Position numbers and translations under genes: made by a program
Shown here: piece by piece, positions 7,959-15,517 of the stretch
Numbering within the stretch: position 1 is the first letter of the stretch
Layout of the letters: each line of letters opens with the position of its first letter
Source of the DNA: DAOUBF01 sp034432795
GTDB taxonomy: Bacteria; Chloroflexota; Anaerolineae; DSLN01
Reading direction: 5' to 3'
NCBI GenBank assembly: GCA_034432795.1
Contig: DAOUBF010000016.1
Location: forward strand, 1 to 64,000
DNA length: 64,000 nucleotides
The notes under the pieces: model-generated
What the model was told of the DNA's origin: nothing
The model's database searches: none
The model's input: only the letters and a program-made list of their open reading frames with translations

Positions 7959-8126
7959 TCAGCAGCCCGGCTCGCCGGGATGACCACAACAGGCCTGGCG
8001 GCGCACCAGGCGGGCCCACAGGTTGCGCGTGAACGTCACCACCTTCCGGTCCAGTGGCATGGGCACCGACAGATTGGTCAGATAGACGTGCCAAACTTCC
8101 CCCAGCGGGCGTCTGCGTCTTGTCAT
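7959..8126 (-). CDS. Short Cys-rich protein ending CCGHPGEPGC
   Basis: 55-residue frame from ATG 8126 to TGA 7959, 22 nt after the stop of the acyl-CoA ligase and ahead of a hairpin, so it fits as the last gene of that transcript. The N-terminus is basic (MTRRRRPLGEVW), the middle is VYLTNLSVPMPLDRKVVTFT, and the end is a compact RRQACCGHPGEPGC with three cysteines. That tail looks conserved rather than random, perhaps a metal or redox site, but I cannot name the family. No strong ribosome site is visible, so translation may be coupled to the ligase. Confidence 0.55.
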   Translation of the reverse strand: MTRRRRPLGEVWHVYLTNLSVPMPLDRKVVTFTRNLWARLVRRQACCGHPGEPGC

Positions 8127-8148
8127 AAGCAGGTTAGAGATTTATCCA

Positions 8149-9855
8149 TTATCCAGCCGTTGGCGGTCTCTCCGCCGCCAGCTTCTTCTCCTCTTCCACC
8201 AGGACGCGGCGCAGCACCTTGCCCACCATCGTCTTGGGCAACTCGCTGCGGAACTCAATATGGGTGGGAATCTTATACTTCGCCAGCTTGTCCTGGCACC
8301 ACTCGCGGATCTCCTCTGGTGTGGCCGTCTCACCCGGCTTGAGCACGATCCAGGCTTTCACCGTCTCGCCGCGATAGGGGTCAGGGATGCCGGCGACGCC
8401 GACCTCCTGGACTTTGGGGTGGGTGGCCAGGACCTCCTCAATCTCGCGCGGCCAGACCTGGAAGCCGCTGGCCTTGATCAACTCCTTCTTGCGGTCCACA
8501 ATATAGAAGTAGCCGTCCTCGTCCATGCGGGCAATATCGCCGGTGTACAGCCAGCCTTCGCGCAGCGCGTTGGCCGTCTCAGTGGGCATTTGCCAGTAGC
8601 CGCGCATGAGCTGGGGACCGGTGAGCACCAGTTCACCGATCTCACCCACGCCCAGCTCGGTCACGCCATCGTCCAGGCTGACGATCTTGCAATCCACATC
8701 GGGGAAGGGCAGACCGATGGAGCCTTCCTTGTTCAGGCCATACATGGGGTTGCAGTGGGTGGCCGTGGGGGCCTCAGAGAGGCCATAGCCCTCGGCCAGC
8801 TTGCCGCCGGTCAGGGCCTCAAAGCGCTTTTTGGTCTCCAACAGCAGCGGCGCCGAGCCGGAGATGCAGGCGCGGATGCTCCTCAGGTTGACCTTGCCCG
8901 CCTGAACGTCGGGGTGGTTGTTGATGGCGTTGAACAGCGTGGGCACGCCCATGAAGATGGTGGGGTGGTACTTGTTGATGTTGTCCAGCAGGTCCGCGAT
9001 GTCGCGCGGGTTGGGCACCATGACCAGCGCCCCGGCCAGGGCAATGCAGATGCTCATCACCGCCACCATGCCGTAGACGTGGAAGAGGGGGATGGCGGCC
9101 AGATAGACTTCCTTGCCGGGCTGGTTGTCCACCAGCCAGGCTTTGATCTGCAGCGTGTTAGCGACCAGGGCGCGATGGGGGATCACAGCGGCCTTGGATA
9201 GGCCCGTCGTGCCCCCGCTGTACTGGAACAGGGCGATGTCGTCCGGCCCAATCTCCAGTTGGGGGCGTTGGTCGGGCGTGTATTGCCTGAGCAGGTCCTG
9301 AAACCACAGGTCCCCATCGCGCAATTCCACGCGGTGGCCGTCCTTCTTCTCCTTCGCCAGGGTGAATAGTAGGCGCAGGACGGGCGGCAGGTATTCCTTG
9401 ATGTTGGTGACGATCAGGCGCTTGAGCGGCGTCTTAGGCTGGACCTCCTTGACGCGGTTGTAGAAGTTGCTCATCACCAGCGCGATCTCAGCACCGCAGT
9501 CGTTAAACTGGTGCTCCATCTCGCGTGGCGAATACAGCGGGTTGGTGGCGACGACGATGCCGCCTGCTTTGAGGATGGCGTAGTAGCTGATCACGAACTG
9601 GGCGGAGTTGGGCATAAAGATGACCACGCGGTCGCCTTTCTTCACGCCCAGGGCCGCGAGCGCTGCGGCCAGCCGGTCGGTCGCCTCATTCAGCTCGCGG
9701 TAGGTCACGCGATGCCCCTTGAAGAGAACGGCGGTATGATTGGGGAAATCACGTGCCGAGTTCTCCAGAAAAGTGTGCAGTGGGTGCTCCGGGTAGGGCG
9801 CGAGCGAGTGCGGCACACCTTTGTCGTAATGCTTAAACCAGGGTCTATGTTCCAT
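8149..9855 (-). CDS. Long-chain fatty-acid-CoA ligase (AMP-binding)
   Basis: 568 residues from ATG 9855 (GGGAGGAGGAG ribosome site 3-4 nt upstream); an in-frame upstream extension falls in the leader and is rejected. Adenylate-forming enzyme activating fatty acids to acyl-CoA. Signature P-loop YSGGTTGLSKAA, then GYGLSEAPTATHCNP, the YTGDIARMDEDGYFYIVDRKKELIK hinge region in parts, and a C-terminal catalytic Lys in KTMVGKVLRR. The N-terminus MEHRPWFKHYDKGVPHSL is typical of the family. Likely cytoplasmic or membrane-associated and used in beta-oxidation together with the hydroxyacyl-CoA dehydrogenase relative upstream. Confidence 0.93.
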   Translation of the reverse strand: MEHRPWFKHYDKGVPHSLAPYPEHPLHTFLENSARDFPNHTAVLFKGHRVTYRELNEATDRLAAALAALGVKKGDRVVIFMPNSAQFVISYYAILKAGGIVVATNPLYSPREMEHQFNDCGAEIALVMSNFYNRVKEVQPKTPLKRLIVTNIKEYLPPVLRLLFTLAKEKKDGHRVELRDGDLWFQDLLRQYTPDQRPQLEIGPDDIALFQYSGGTTGLSKAAVIPHRALVANTLQIKAWLVDNQPGKEVYLAAIPLFHVYGMVAVMSICIALAGALVMVPNPRDIADLLDNINKYHPTIFMGVPTLFNAINNHPDVQAGKVNLRSIRACISGSAPLLLETKKRFEALTGGKLAEGYGLSEAPTATHCNPMYGLNKEGSIGLPFPDVDCKIVSLDDGVTELGVGEIGELVLTGPQLMRGYWQMPTETANALREGWLYTGDIARMDEDGYFYIVDRKKELIKASGFQVWPREIEEVLATHPKVQEVGVAGIPDPYRGETVKAWIVLKPGETATPEEIREWCQDKLAKYKIPTHIEFRSELPKTMVGKVLRRVLVEEEKKLAAERPPTAG

Positions 9856-10028
9856 GTCTCCTCCTCCCAAGCGACCTGTCCAGATGGCAGGTGGCACAAG
9901 TGCTTCCCCTGGGTCAGATGATGCGGTTGAACCCGCATCTTCCCCCTCTGGCAAGGATGGGCAGCGCGCCAGCGCTCAGATTCCTGTGGCGATGATCACC
10001 CCCTTTCTGGAGGATGGTGAGACCTGGT
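9856..10028 (-). promoter_or_regulatory. Long structured leader of the acyl-CoA ligase mRNA
   Basis: About 173 nt between predicted transcription start and ATG. Two clear stems are present: GATGCGG/CCGCATC with a 6-nt loop (9918-9940 region) and ACCTG-CATCTGG-CAGGT (9875-9895 region). No T-box or named riboswitch consensus was recognised. Role unknown; it could bind a protein or metabolite. Confidence 0.45.
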
Positions 10029-10034
10029 AAGAAG

Positions 10035-10063
10035 AGTATAGTAGGATACGCGCTGGCTGTCAA
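10035..10063 (-). promoter_or_regulatory. Promoter of the acyl-CoA ligase gene
   Basis: Perfect TTGACA (10063-10058), a 17-nt spacer and TATACT (10040-10035) on the minus strand; one of the best promoters in the window. Confidence 0.8.
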
Positions 10064-10242
10064 TTGCATTACACCAGGTGAAAGCGCAACCCGGCTGATG
10101 AAGATGAACACCATAGCGCCGTAACCGGGGCGATCTGAGAATGCGAACACCGAATTCTCCACACGTTACGGTATTAAAGTGAATGTTCATAAGCCCCGGT
10201 ACGGGCGGGGGAGGGGAAGGGCAAATCCATGTTAGCAGGGGG
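10064..10242. other. Intergenic, nothing recognised
   Basis: Spacer between the ligase promoter and the end of the dehydrogenase-like gene. I see no gene, repeat family member or convincing terminator. Confidence 0.5.
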
Positions 10243-11004
10243 TTAAGGCCGATCAACGTAGTCGTAGAACCCCCGGCCGATCTTGCGCCCCAGGCGCCCG
10301 GCAGCCACTAGGCGCTTGAGCAGGGGCGCAGGCCGGTAGCGGTCCTCGCCCCACTCCTCCTGCAAGGCTTCCATGACGCCCAGCACAATGTCAATCCCGA
10401 TCATATCGGCCCATTCCAGCGGCCCATGGGGGTAGCGCGTCCCCAGCTTCATCGCCGTGTCAATGTCCTCGGCGCTGGCGACATGCTCCATAAGCGCGGT
10501 GGCCGCCTCGTTGATCAGGCTGCAAATGACCCGCGCCCGCACCAGCCCCGGCCCATCGGCCACCGCCAGCGGCTCCAACCCCAACCCGCGCCAGAAGTCC
10601 AGCGCCCGCGCCCAGGCCGCGTCGCCCGTCTGGAGCGCACGGGCCACTTCCACCAGGTCGCCCTGTTGGACTGGCGGCAGGAGGCCAAAACCGCTGACCT
10701 GTTCCGGATAAATGGCCCAGCTTGCCGCCTCGGTCGCCGAGGCCCGCAGGCAGGAGACGAGCAGCAGCGCCTCGGTGGGGAGGCTATCGGCCAGCACCTC
10801 AATCATCTCGCGCTTGCTTTCTTTGGAGGCGTTGAACAGCTCAACGGCCACCTCCACGCTGGCGGCCTGCACCAGGACACGCTCCAGGCCCTCCTCGTCC
10901 TCCAGGTCCTTCGCCAGATAGAGCGATGTATCGTGTCCGGCCTGGCGGCACAATTGGAACAGCATCTCCACGACGGGGCTTTCCCCGGCTAACAGGACGC
11001 GCAT
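10243..11004 (-). CDS. 3-hydroxyacyl-CoA dehydrogenase-like protein with degenerate active site
   Basis: 253 residues. The C-terminal half is a clear 3-hydroxyacyl-CoA dehydrogenase C-terminal domain: DGPGLVRARVICSLINEA, AEDIDTAMKLGTRYPHGPLEW, and RLGRKIGRGFYDY. The N-terminal half keeps the fold pattern but has lost key residues. The dinucleotide-binding GxGxxG is replaced by LLAGESPVV, and the stretch normally reading HFFNP (catalytic His) reads GFGLLPPV. It may therefore be inactive or use another ligand. Start ATG 11004 has GGAGGT upstream and its own strong promoter. Confidence 0.8.
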   Translation of the reverse strand: MRVLLAGESPVVEMLFQLCRQAGHDTSLYLAKDLEDEEGLERVLVQAASVEVAVELFNASKESKREMIEVLADSLPTEALLLVSCLRASATEAASWAIYPEQVSGFGLLPPVQQGDLVEVARALQTGDAAWARALDFWRGLGLEPLAVADGPGLVRARVICSLINEAATALMEHVASAEDIDTAMKLGTRYPHGPLEWADMIGIDIVLGVMEALQEEWGEDRYRPAPLLKRLVAAGRLGRKIGRGFYDYVDRP

Positions 11005-11034
11005 GGCTGCTCTTTACCTCCGTTGGATTCTGTG

Positions 11035-11063
11035 ACTATATGACCGACTTGAGGGATTGTCAA
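11035..11063 (-). promoter_or_regulatory. Promoter of the hydroxyacyl-CoA dehydrogenase-like gene
   Basis: TTGACA (11063-11058), 17-nt spacer, TATAGT (11040-11035) on the minus strand. Confidence 0.8.
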
Positions 11064-11075
11064 ACTCGCCTATAC

Positions 11076-11201
11076 CCAAACCCGCAGGAGTATCGGTTTT
11101 AGCCTGTTTGTCACCCCCTCCCCCGCCCTCCCCCATCCAGGGGGAGGGTTGGGGTGGGGGAAACACACCGGAGGTTAAAACCGATACTCCTGCCCAAACC
11201 C
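11076..11201. mobile_element. MITE-like element with terminal inverted repeats and target duplication
   Basis: Perfect 18-bp terminal inverted repeats (11084-11101 and 11176-11193; outer end GCAGGAGTATCGG) enclose a GC-rich palindromic core. The element is 110 bp. It is flanked by an 8-bp direct repeat CCAAACCC (11076-11083 and 11194-11201), as expected of transposition target duplication. It contains no coding sequence and lies about 40 bp upstream of gatB. Confidence 0.75.
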
Positions 11202-11227
11202 GCCCTGCCGTTGAGCGCGAGTTGGTA

Positions 11228-11233
11228 TATAAT
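11228..11233 (+). promoter_or_regulatory. -10 box of gatB
   Basis: Perfect TATAAT 7 nt before the gatB ATG, implying a leaderless transcript. The -35 region at the right distance (CTGCCG, 11205-11210) is weak. The MITE-like element ends about 35 bp upstream. Confidence 0.6.
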
Positions 11234-11240
11234 AGAACAC

Positions 11241-12704
11241 ATGGATTATGAACCGGTCATCGGTCTAGAGGTACACGCCGAACTCCAGACACGGTCCAAG
11301 ATGTTCTGCGGCTGTGCGGTGGTGGATTCCACCCAGGCCGAGCCGAACCTGTACGTCTGCCCTGTCTGTACCGGCATGCCCGGCTCGCTGCCGGTGGTCA
11401 ACCAGCGGGCGGTGGAGTACGGCATCATGGTGGGGCTGGCGCTGCATTGCCGTATCAACCCCATCAATGTCTTCAGCCGCAAGTCGTACTTCTACCCCGA
11501 CCTGCCCAAGGGTTACCAGATCTCGCAGTACGACCTGCCCCTGGCGGTCAACGGCTGGCTCACCATTGAGGTGGACGGCGAGGAACGGCGTATCGGCATC
11601 CGGCGGGTCCACCTGGAGGAGGACACCGGCAAGCTGCTCCACATGGACGGGATCAGCCTGGTGGACTTCAATCGCTCAGGCGTGCCGCTCCTGGAGATCG
11701 TCTCCGAGCCGGACCTGCATTCGCTGGATGAGGTGCGGGCTTACGCCACAAAGCTGCGCTCTATCCTGCGTTATCTGGGCGTGAACTCCGGCGATATGGA
11801 GAAGGGCGTCATCCGCTTTGAAGCCAACGTCTCGGTGCGCCCGGCAGGCTCAACCCAGCTTTACACCCGCACCGAGATCAAGAACCTGAACAGCTTCCGC
11901 GCCCTGCTCCGCGCGGTGGAGTACGAGATCAACCGCCAGACGGCCCTGATACGGGCCGGGGGGACGGTGAAGCAGCAGACTTTAGGCTGGGATGAGGGCC
12001 GGGGCGTGACCGTGCCGCAGCGCAGCAAGGAGTTCGCCGAGGACTATCGCTACTTCCCCGAACCGGACCTGCCGCCGCTGGAGATCAGCCCCGCCTGGGT
12101 GGAGCAGATCGCGGCGCAACTGCCCGAACTGCCCGATGCCAAGCGCGAGCGCTTCATGCGCGATTATGGCCTCTCGCGCTACGACGCCGGCGTGCTCGTG
12201 GCCGAACGCGCCGTGGCTGACTACTTTGAGCAGGCGGTCCACGAAAGCAGGGCACAGGCAGGTCCTCCGATCAGCCCGAAGACCATCGCCAACTGGATCA
12301 CAGGCGAGATCTTCCGGCTGATGAAGGAGACGGACACGGAAATTGAGCAGGTGCGCGTCACCCCGGCGCACCTAGTGGCGCTGATTCGCCTGGTGGAGGC
12401 GGGCACGATCAACGCCAACACAGGCAAAGAGGTGCTGTCCGAGATGTTTATGAGCGGGCGGTCGGCGGAGGCGATTGTGCAGGAGCGCGGCCTGGCGCAG
12501 ATCAGCGAGGAGAGCGTGCTGGCCCAGGTCGTGGCCCAGGTGTTGGCCGGGCACCCTAACGAGGTGCAGACGTATCTGAGCGGCAAGGAGACGGTGGCGC
12601 GCTGGCTGATGGGCCAGGTGATGCGGGCGACGCAAGGCAAGGCCAACCCGGCGCTGGCCCAACGCCTGCTGGAGGAGCAGTTGGCCCGGTTGAAGCAGCG
12701 TTAG
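11241..12704 (+). CDS. gatB: Aspartyl/glutamyl-tRNA amidotransferase subunit B
   Basis: 487 residues, normal length for GatB. With GatA and GatC it converts misacylated Glu-tRNA(Gln) or Asp-tRNA(Asn) to the amidated forms. Signatures: YEPVIGLEVHAEL at the start, a zinc-site Cys group (MFCGC and VCPVCTGMPG), FSRKSYFYPDLPKGYQIS, HLEEDTGKL, and a C-terminal YqeY-like tail domain. I take ATG 11241 because the family starts with this motif and a -10 box stands just upstream. No gatA or gatC is adjacent, so the complex is encoded at dispersed loci. Confidence 0.95.
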   Translation: MDYEPVIGLEVHAELQTRSKMFCGCAVVDSTQAEPNLYVCPVCTGMPGSLPVVNQRAVEYGIMVGLALHCRINPINVFSRKSYFYPDLPKGYQISQYDLPLAVNGWLTIEVDGEERRIGIRRVHLEEDTGKLLHMDGISLVDFNRSGVPLLEIVSEPDLHSLDEVRAYATKLRSILRYLGVNSGDMEKGVIRFEANVSVRPAGSTQLYTRTEIKNLNSFRALLRAVEYEINRQTALIRAGGTVKQQTLGWDEGRGVTVPQRSKEFAEDYRYFPEPDLPPLEISPAWVEQIAAQLPELPDAKRERFMRDYGLSRYDAGVLVAERAVADYFEQAVHESRAQAGPPISPKTIANWITGEIFRLMKETDTEIEQVRVTPAHLVALIRLVEAGTINANTGKEVLSEMFMSGRSAEAIVQERGLAQISEESVLAQVVAQVLAGHPNEVQTYLSGKETVARWLMGQVMRATQGKANPALAQRLLEEQLARLKQR

Positions 12705-12766
12705 CCGCCGAACCGCTCTCGCCTGTTATGATCCAAAATCTTAAGGTTTATATACCGGCCAGGTGT

Positions 12767-12795
12767 TTGACATCCCCCAATCATTGGAGTAACAT
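12767..12795 (+). promoter_or_regulatory. Promoter of ssb
   Basis: TTGACA (12767-12772), 17-nt spacer, TAACAT (12790-12795), about 80 nt before the ssb start. Confidence 0.6.
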
Positions 12796-12810
12796 CACAG
12801 TCAGGCAGGC

Positions 12811-12852
12811 TGCTCCCTCCCCCTTGCGGGGGAGGGCTGAGTGGGGGAGGGG
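12811..12852. repeat. GC-rich palindromic repeat
   Basis: Short member of the C-run/G-run stem-loop family (CTCCCCCTTGCGGGGGAG core, then GTGGGGGAGGGG), inside the predicted ssb leader. Confidence 0.55.
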
Positions 12853-12876
12853 CCTAAGAGAGAGGAGTGCGAAGGT

Positions 12877-13311
12877 ATGTACCATCGTGTGCTGATTATC
12901 GGGAATTTGGGGGGAGACCCCCAGATGCGCTATATGCCCAGCGGTGATCCGGTCACCTCGTTCAACGTGGCGACGAATGAACGCTGGACCGACCAGAACG
13001 GCCAACAGCAGGAACGCACTATCTGGTGGCGGGTCTCGGTCTTCGGCAGGCAGGCGGAGATCTGTAACCAATATCTGGCGAAGGGCAGGCAGGTTCTGGT
13101 TGAAGGGACGATGCAGGCAGACCCCAATACAGGTGGGCCTCGCATCTGGACCCGGCAGGACGGCACACCTGCGGCGTCCTTTGAAATCCGCGCCCGCACC
13201 GTGCGCTTCCTGGGGGGCCGCGCTGAGGCGGCTGCCCCTGGCCCGGCAGTGCATGAGACCGGGGCGCCGCCCGTTGAGGAGCTTGAAGAAGAAGAGGACT
13301 TGCCCTTCTGA
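12877..13311 (+). CDS. ssb: Single-stranded DNA-binding protein
   Basis: 144 residues with one OB fold. It coats single-stranded DNA during replication and repair. Motifs: MYHRVLIIGNLGGDPQMRYM, VTSFNVATNERW, WWRVSVFGRQAE, KGRQVLVEGTM, and the acidic C-terminal tip EEEEDLPF that recruits partner proteins. ATG 12877 is chosen because the family begins here; AGGAG lies upstream. The linker between fold and tip is short (about 20 residues). galT follows 52 nt later behind a strong hairpin. Confidence 0.95.
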   Translation: MYHRVLIIGNLGGDPQMRYMPSGDPVTSFNVATNERWTDQNGQQQERTIWWRVSVFGRQAEICNQYLAKGRQVLVEGTMQADPNTGGPRIWTRQDGTPAASFEIRARTVRFLGGRAEAAAPGPAVHETGAPPVEELEEEEDLPF

Positions 13312-13330
13312 AAATCTGGCGCTCAGCATT

Positions 13331-13357
13331 CAGCGCTCAGCTATCCGCTGAGCGCTG
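13331..13357 (+). promoter_or_regulatory. Hairpin just upstream of galT
   Basis: Perfect 11-bp stem (13331-13341 with 13347-13357) and 5-nt loop, ending 6 nt before the galT ATG. It has no T-tract, so it is more likely to hide the ribosome site or block ssb read-through partially than to be a full terminator. Confidence 0.5.
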
Positions 13358-13363
13358 TGTCCC

Positions 13364-14416
13364 ATGCTGGACTTCCCCCATCGCCGCTTTAACCCGCTCA
13401 CGCGCGATTGGGTGCTCGTCTCGCCGCAGCGCACGCAACGGCCCTGGCTGGGCCAGGTGGAGAAGCCGCCGCCTGAGGAGTTGCCGGCCTACGATCCCAC
13501 CTGCTATCTGTGCCCCGGCAACGCACGGGCGGGGGGCGTCAGAAACCCGCACTACACCTCCACCTTTGTGTTTGACAACGACTTCGCGGCCCTGCTCCCG
13601 CCCAACGCCAGCCAGCCAACGGCGAGCAACGGGCAACATGGGCCGTCTTTCCCCCTGTTCAGAGCCGAGCCGGAATACGGCATCTGTCGGGTGGTGTGCT
13701 TCTCGCCGCGCCACGACCTGTCCTTGCCCGAACTCCCCCAGGCCCAGGTAGAGGCTGTCGTCGCCACCTGGATGGACCAGACACGCGAGCTGAGCGCGCG
13801 CGACTTCATCCGCTATGTGCAGGTGTTTGAGAACAAAGGCGCGATGATGGGTGCCTCCAACCCGCACCCGCACAGCCAGATTTGGGCCTCCAGCCACGTG
13901 CCCAATGAACCGGCGAAAGAGACCGGCGCCCAGGCGGACTACCTGCGCGAACACGGGGGCTGCCTGCTTTGCGCTGTGCTGGCGGCGGAGCGCAGCAGCG
14001 GCGAACGGCTGGTGGTGCAGAACGGCGACTTTATCGCGCTTGTCCCCTTTTGGGCAGTCTGGCCGTTTGAGGTCCTGCTGCTCCCCCACCGCCATGTGGC
14101 CGGGCTGACCGATCTCACCTCGGCCGAGGTGAGCGCCCTGGCAGACATACTCCGCCGCGTGACCATCCGCTACGACAACCTGTTTGAGACGTCCTTCCCT
14201 TACTCTATGGGCTTTCATCAGGCCCCCAATGATGGCCAGCCCCACCCCGAATGGCATCTGCATGCGCACTACTATCCGCCGCTGTTGCGCTCGGCGACGG
14301 TGCGCAAGTTCATGGTGGGCTATGAGATGCTGGCCATGCCCCAGCGCGATCTGACGCCGGAGAGCGCGGCGGCGCGCCTGCGGGCGTTGAGCGAGCGGCA
14401 TTACCGCGCCGGGTAG
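13364..14416 (+). CDS. galT: Galactose-1-phosphate uridylyltransferase
   Basis: 350 residues, HIT superfamily. It exchanges UMP between UDP-glucose and galactose-1-phosphate in the Leloir pathway. Motifs: RRFNPLTRDWVLVSPQR at the N-terminus, zinc-site CYLCPGN, the catalytic GASNPHPHSQIW (nucleophile His in HPHSQ), a second C-terminal half with LLPHRHV, and GFHQAP followed by HLHAHYYPP. Length and motifs are complete. No galK or galE is next to it, so it may serve nucleotide-sugar supply for surface polysaccharide. Confidence 0.93.
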   Translation: MLDFPHRRFNPLTRDWVLVSPQRTQRPWLGQVEKPPPEELPAYDPTCYLCPGNARAGGVRNPHYTSTFVFDNDFAALLPPNASQPTASNGQHGPSFPLFRAEPEYGICRVVCFSPRHDLSLPELPQAQVEAVVATWMDQTRELSARDFIRYVQVFENKGAMMGASNPHPHSQIWASSHVPNEPAKETGAQADYLREHGGCLLCAVLAAERSSGERLVVQNGDFIALVPFWAVWPFEVLLLPHRHVAGLTDLTSAEVSALADILRRVTIRYDNLFETSFPYSMGFHQAPNDGQPHPEWHLHAHYYPPLLRSATVRKFMVGYEMLAMPQRDLTPESAAARLRALSERHYRAG

Positions 14417-14426
14417 CGGACGTAGC

Positions 14427-14564
14427 CCCCCACCCCAACCCTCCCCCGCAGAGGGGGGAGGGGGCAACCTTATTCCCTCCACCTGGACGGGGGAGGGGCA
14501 GGGAGGGGGTGATCCTGCCCCCCCCACTCCAACCCTCCCTCACAGAGAGGGAAGGGGGTGGGGC
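14427..14564. repeat. Tandem GC-rich palindromic repeats
   Basis: Three successive C-run/G-run stem-loops (cores such as CCCCGCAGAGGGG and CCACCTGGACGGGGG) between convergent galT and the uracil-DNA glycosylase gene. They could serve as terminators for both. Confidence 0.65.
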
Positions 14565-14597
14565 TTTGCTACAGGACTGAAACCGCGCCTGAGGGCC

Positions 14598-15227
14598 TCA
14601 TGGGGAAGAAGCGAGAGCGGCGGCTCTGCGCAGGTCCGCAATCAACTCGTTCCAGGCGCGCACCGCCGCCGGGCGGTCGTGGTCCTTTAGCCGCAGGATG
14701 TAGGCGGGTTGCACAACGGCCAGCGTGGGGATGCCGTTCGGGCCGGGGAAGACCTGGCCGCGTTGCTCTATCAGCCTGAACCGGGGATCAATCAGCGCTT
14801 TGGCCGCAGGCCCGCCGATGCACACGATCACCTTCGGCTGGACGAGCGCGATCTCCTGGTCCAGCCAGATACGGCAGGCACGCACCTCGTCGGCTTTAGG
14901 CTCGCGTATCTGGCGTGGGCGGCCTGCGCCGGCCGGCGCCAGGCATTTGGTGATGTTGGTCAGCCAGATGTCCTCACGCTTAAGGCCGGCGGCAGCCAGG
15001 GCCTGGTCCAGCACCTGCCCGGACGGCCCGGAATAGGGATGGCCGCTCCGGTCATCGCTCTCGCTCGGCCCCTGGCCGACGAGCATGATGCGGGCGTGGG
15101 GATGGCCTTCGCCGAAGACGACCTGGCGGCGCCCCGCTGCCAGGCGGCAGCGGATACAGGTAAGCGCCTGGGCGCGCAGCTCGCCGAGCGCCTGTGTAGT
15201 CTCATCTACCGGGGTAGGCTCAACCAT
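14598..15227 (-). CDS. Family 4 uracil-DNA glycosylase (Fe-S)
   Basis: 209 residues from ATG 15227. It removes uracil from DNA and is common in thermophiles. Four cysteines in the family spacing should hold a 4Fe-4S cluster: CIRC at 24-27, the Cys of TNITKC, and the Cys of DEVRAC. The active-site motif usually written GEAPG reads GQGPSESDDRSGHPYSGPSG, and the C-terminal motif reads VVQPAY where the family more often has HP(S/A). A longer upstream frame exists, but this start follows a strong promoter by 13 nt. Confidence 0.85.
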   Translation of the reverse strand: MVEPTPVDETTQALGELRAQALTCIRCRLAAGRRQVVFGEGHPHARIMLVGQGPSESDDRSGHPYSGPSGQVLDQALAAAGLKREDIWLTNITKCLAPAGAGRPRQIREPKADEVRACRIWLDQEIALVQPKVIVCIGGPAAKALIDPRFRLIEQRGQVFPGPNGIPTLAVVQPAYILRLKDHDRPAAVRAWNELIADLRRAAALASSP

Positions 15228-15240
15228 AAGGCAGTGCAGT

Positions 15241-15269
15241 AGTATAGGCTGCCTGGGGTGGGATGGCAA
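15241..15269 (-). promoter_or_regulatory. Promoter of the uracil-DNA glycosylase gene
   Basis: TTGCCA (15269-15264), 17-nt spacer, TATACT (15246-15241) on the minus strand, 13 nt before ATG. The leader would be only about 6 nt long. Confidence 0.7.
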
Positions 15270-15395
15270 TCTCAATCCATCGCCGATTTTCGCATCTCCA
15301 TCGGCAGGCCGGTTGCTGGACGCGGGCAAAGGCGATTGGCGGTATAATCTTTTGGAGGGGCGGCCGGGTTTGTGCGTGGAGCATCCGGGGTGGGG

Positions 15396-15459
15396 CTTTG
15401 CGCACCCCCCCGGTGTCGGGCGGTGAATTTGAGCCAATTGAGGAGGGGGGTGCGCAAAG
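15396..15459. repeat. 15-bp perfect inverted repeat
   Basis: CTTTGCGCACCCCCC (15396-15410) and its exact complement (15445-15459), loop 34 nt, ending 13 bp before the -35 box of the DUF3467 promoter. It could be a terminator for upstream transcription, a cruciform, or a protein-binding site. Confidence 0.65.
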
Positions 15460-15472
15460 AGGTGCAAGGGGG

Positions 15473-15500
15473 TTGACAAGAGGCGAAAATGGGTTATTAT
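15473..15500 (+). promoter_or_regulatory. Promoter of the DUF3467-translin operon
   Basis: Perfect TTGACA (15473-15478), 16-nt spacer, TATTAT (15495-15500). Transcription should start near 15507, leaving a leader of about 195 nt. Confidence 0.75.
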
Positions 15501-15517
15501 GAAGGATAGAGCCGTTA

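Noticed and set aside
9856..9954. 33-residue N-terminal extension of the acyl-CoA ligase
   Set aside because: The family starts at MEHRPWFKHYDKG and a strong ribosome site stands just before ATG 9855; the extension is low-complexity.
9856..10028. T-box riboswitch
   Set aside because: No AGGGTGGNACCGCG-type sequence, no specifier loop, and the downstream gene is not amino-acid related.
9854..10030. 58-codon plus-strand frame ending IPVAMITPFLEDGETW, reminiscent of a dihydrodipicolinate synthase N-terminus
   Set aside because: It lies entirely within the minus-strand leader of the acyl-CoA ligase, opposite a near-consensus promoter. The similarity covers about 12 residues and stops at once. 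I treat it as chance or an ancient remnant.
13337..14527. 396-codon minus-strand frame
   Set aside because: Covers galT in antisense and runs into GC-rich repeats; no domain recognised.
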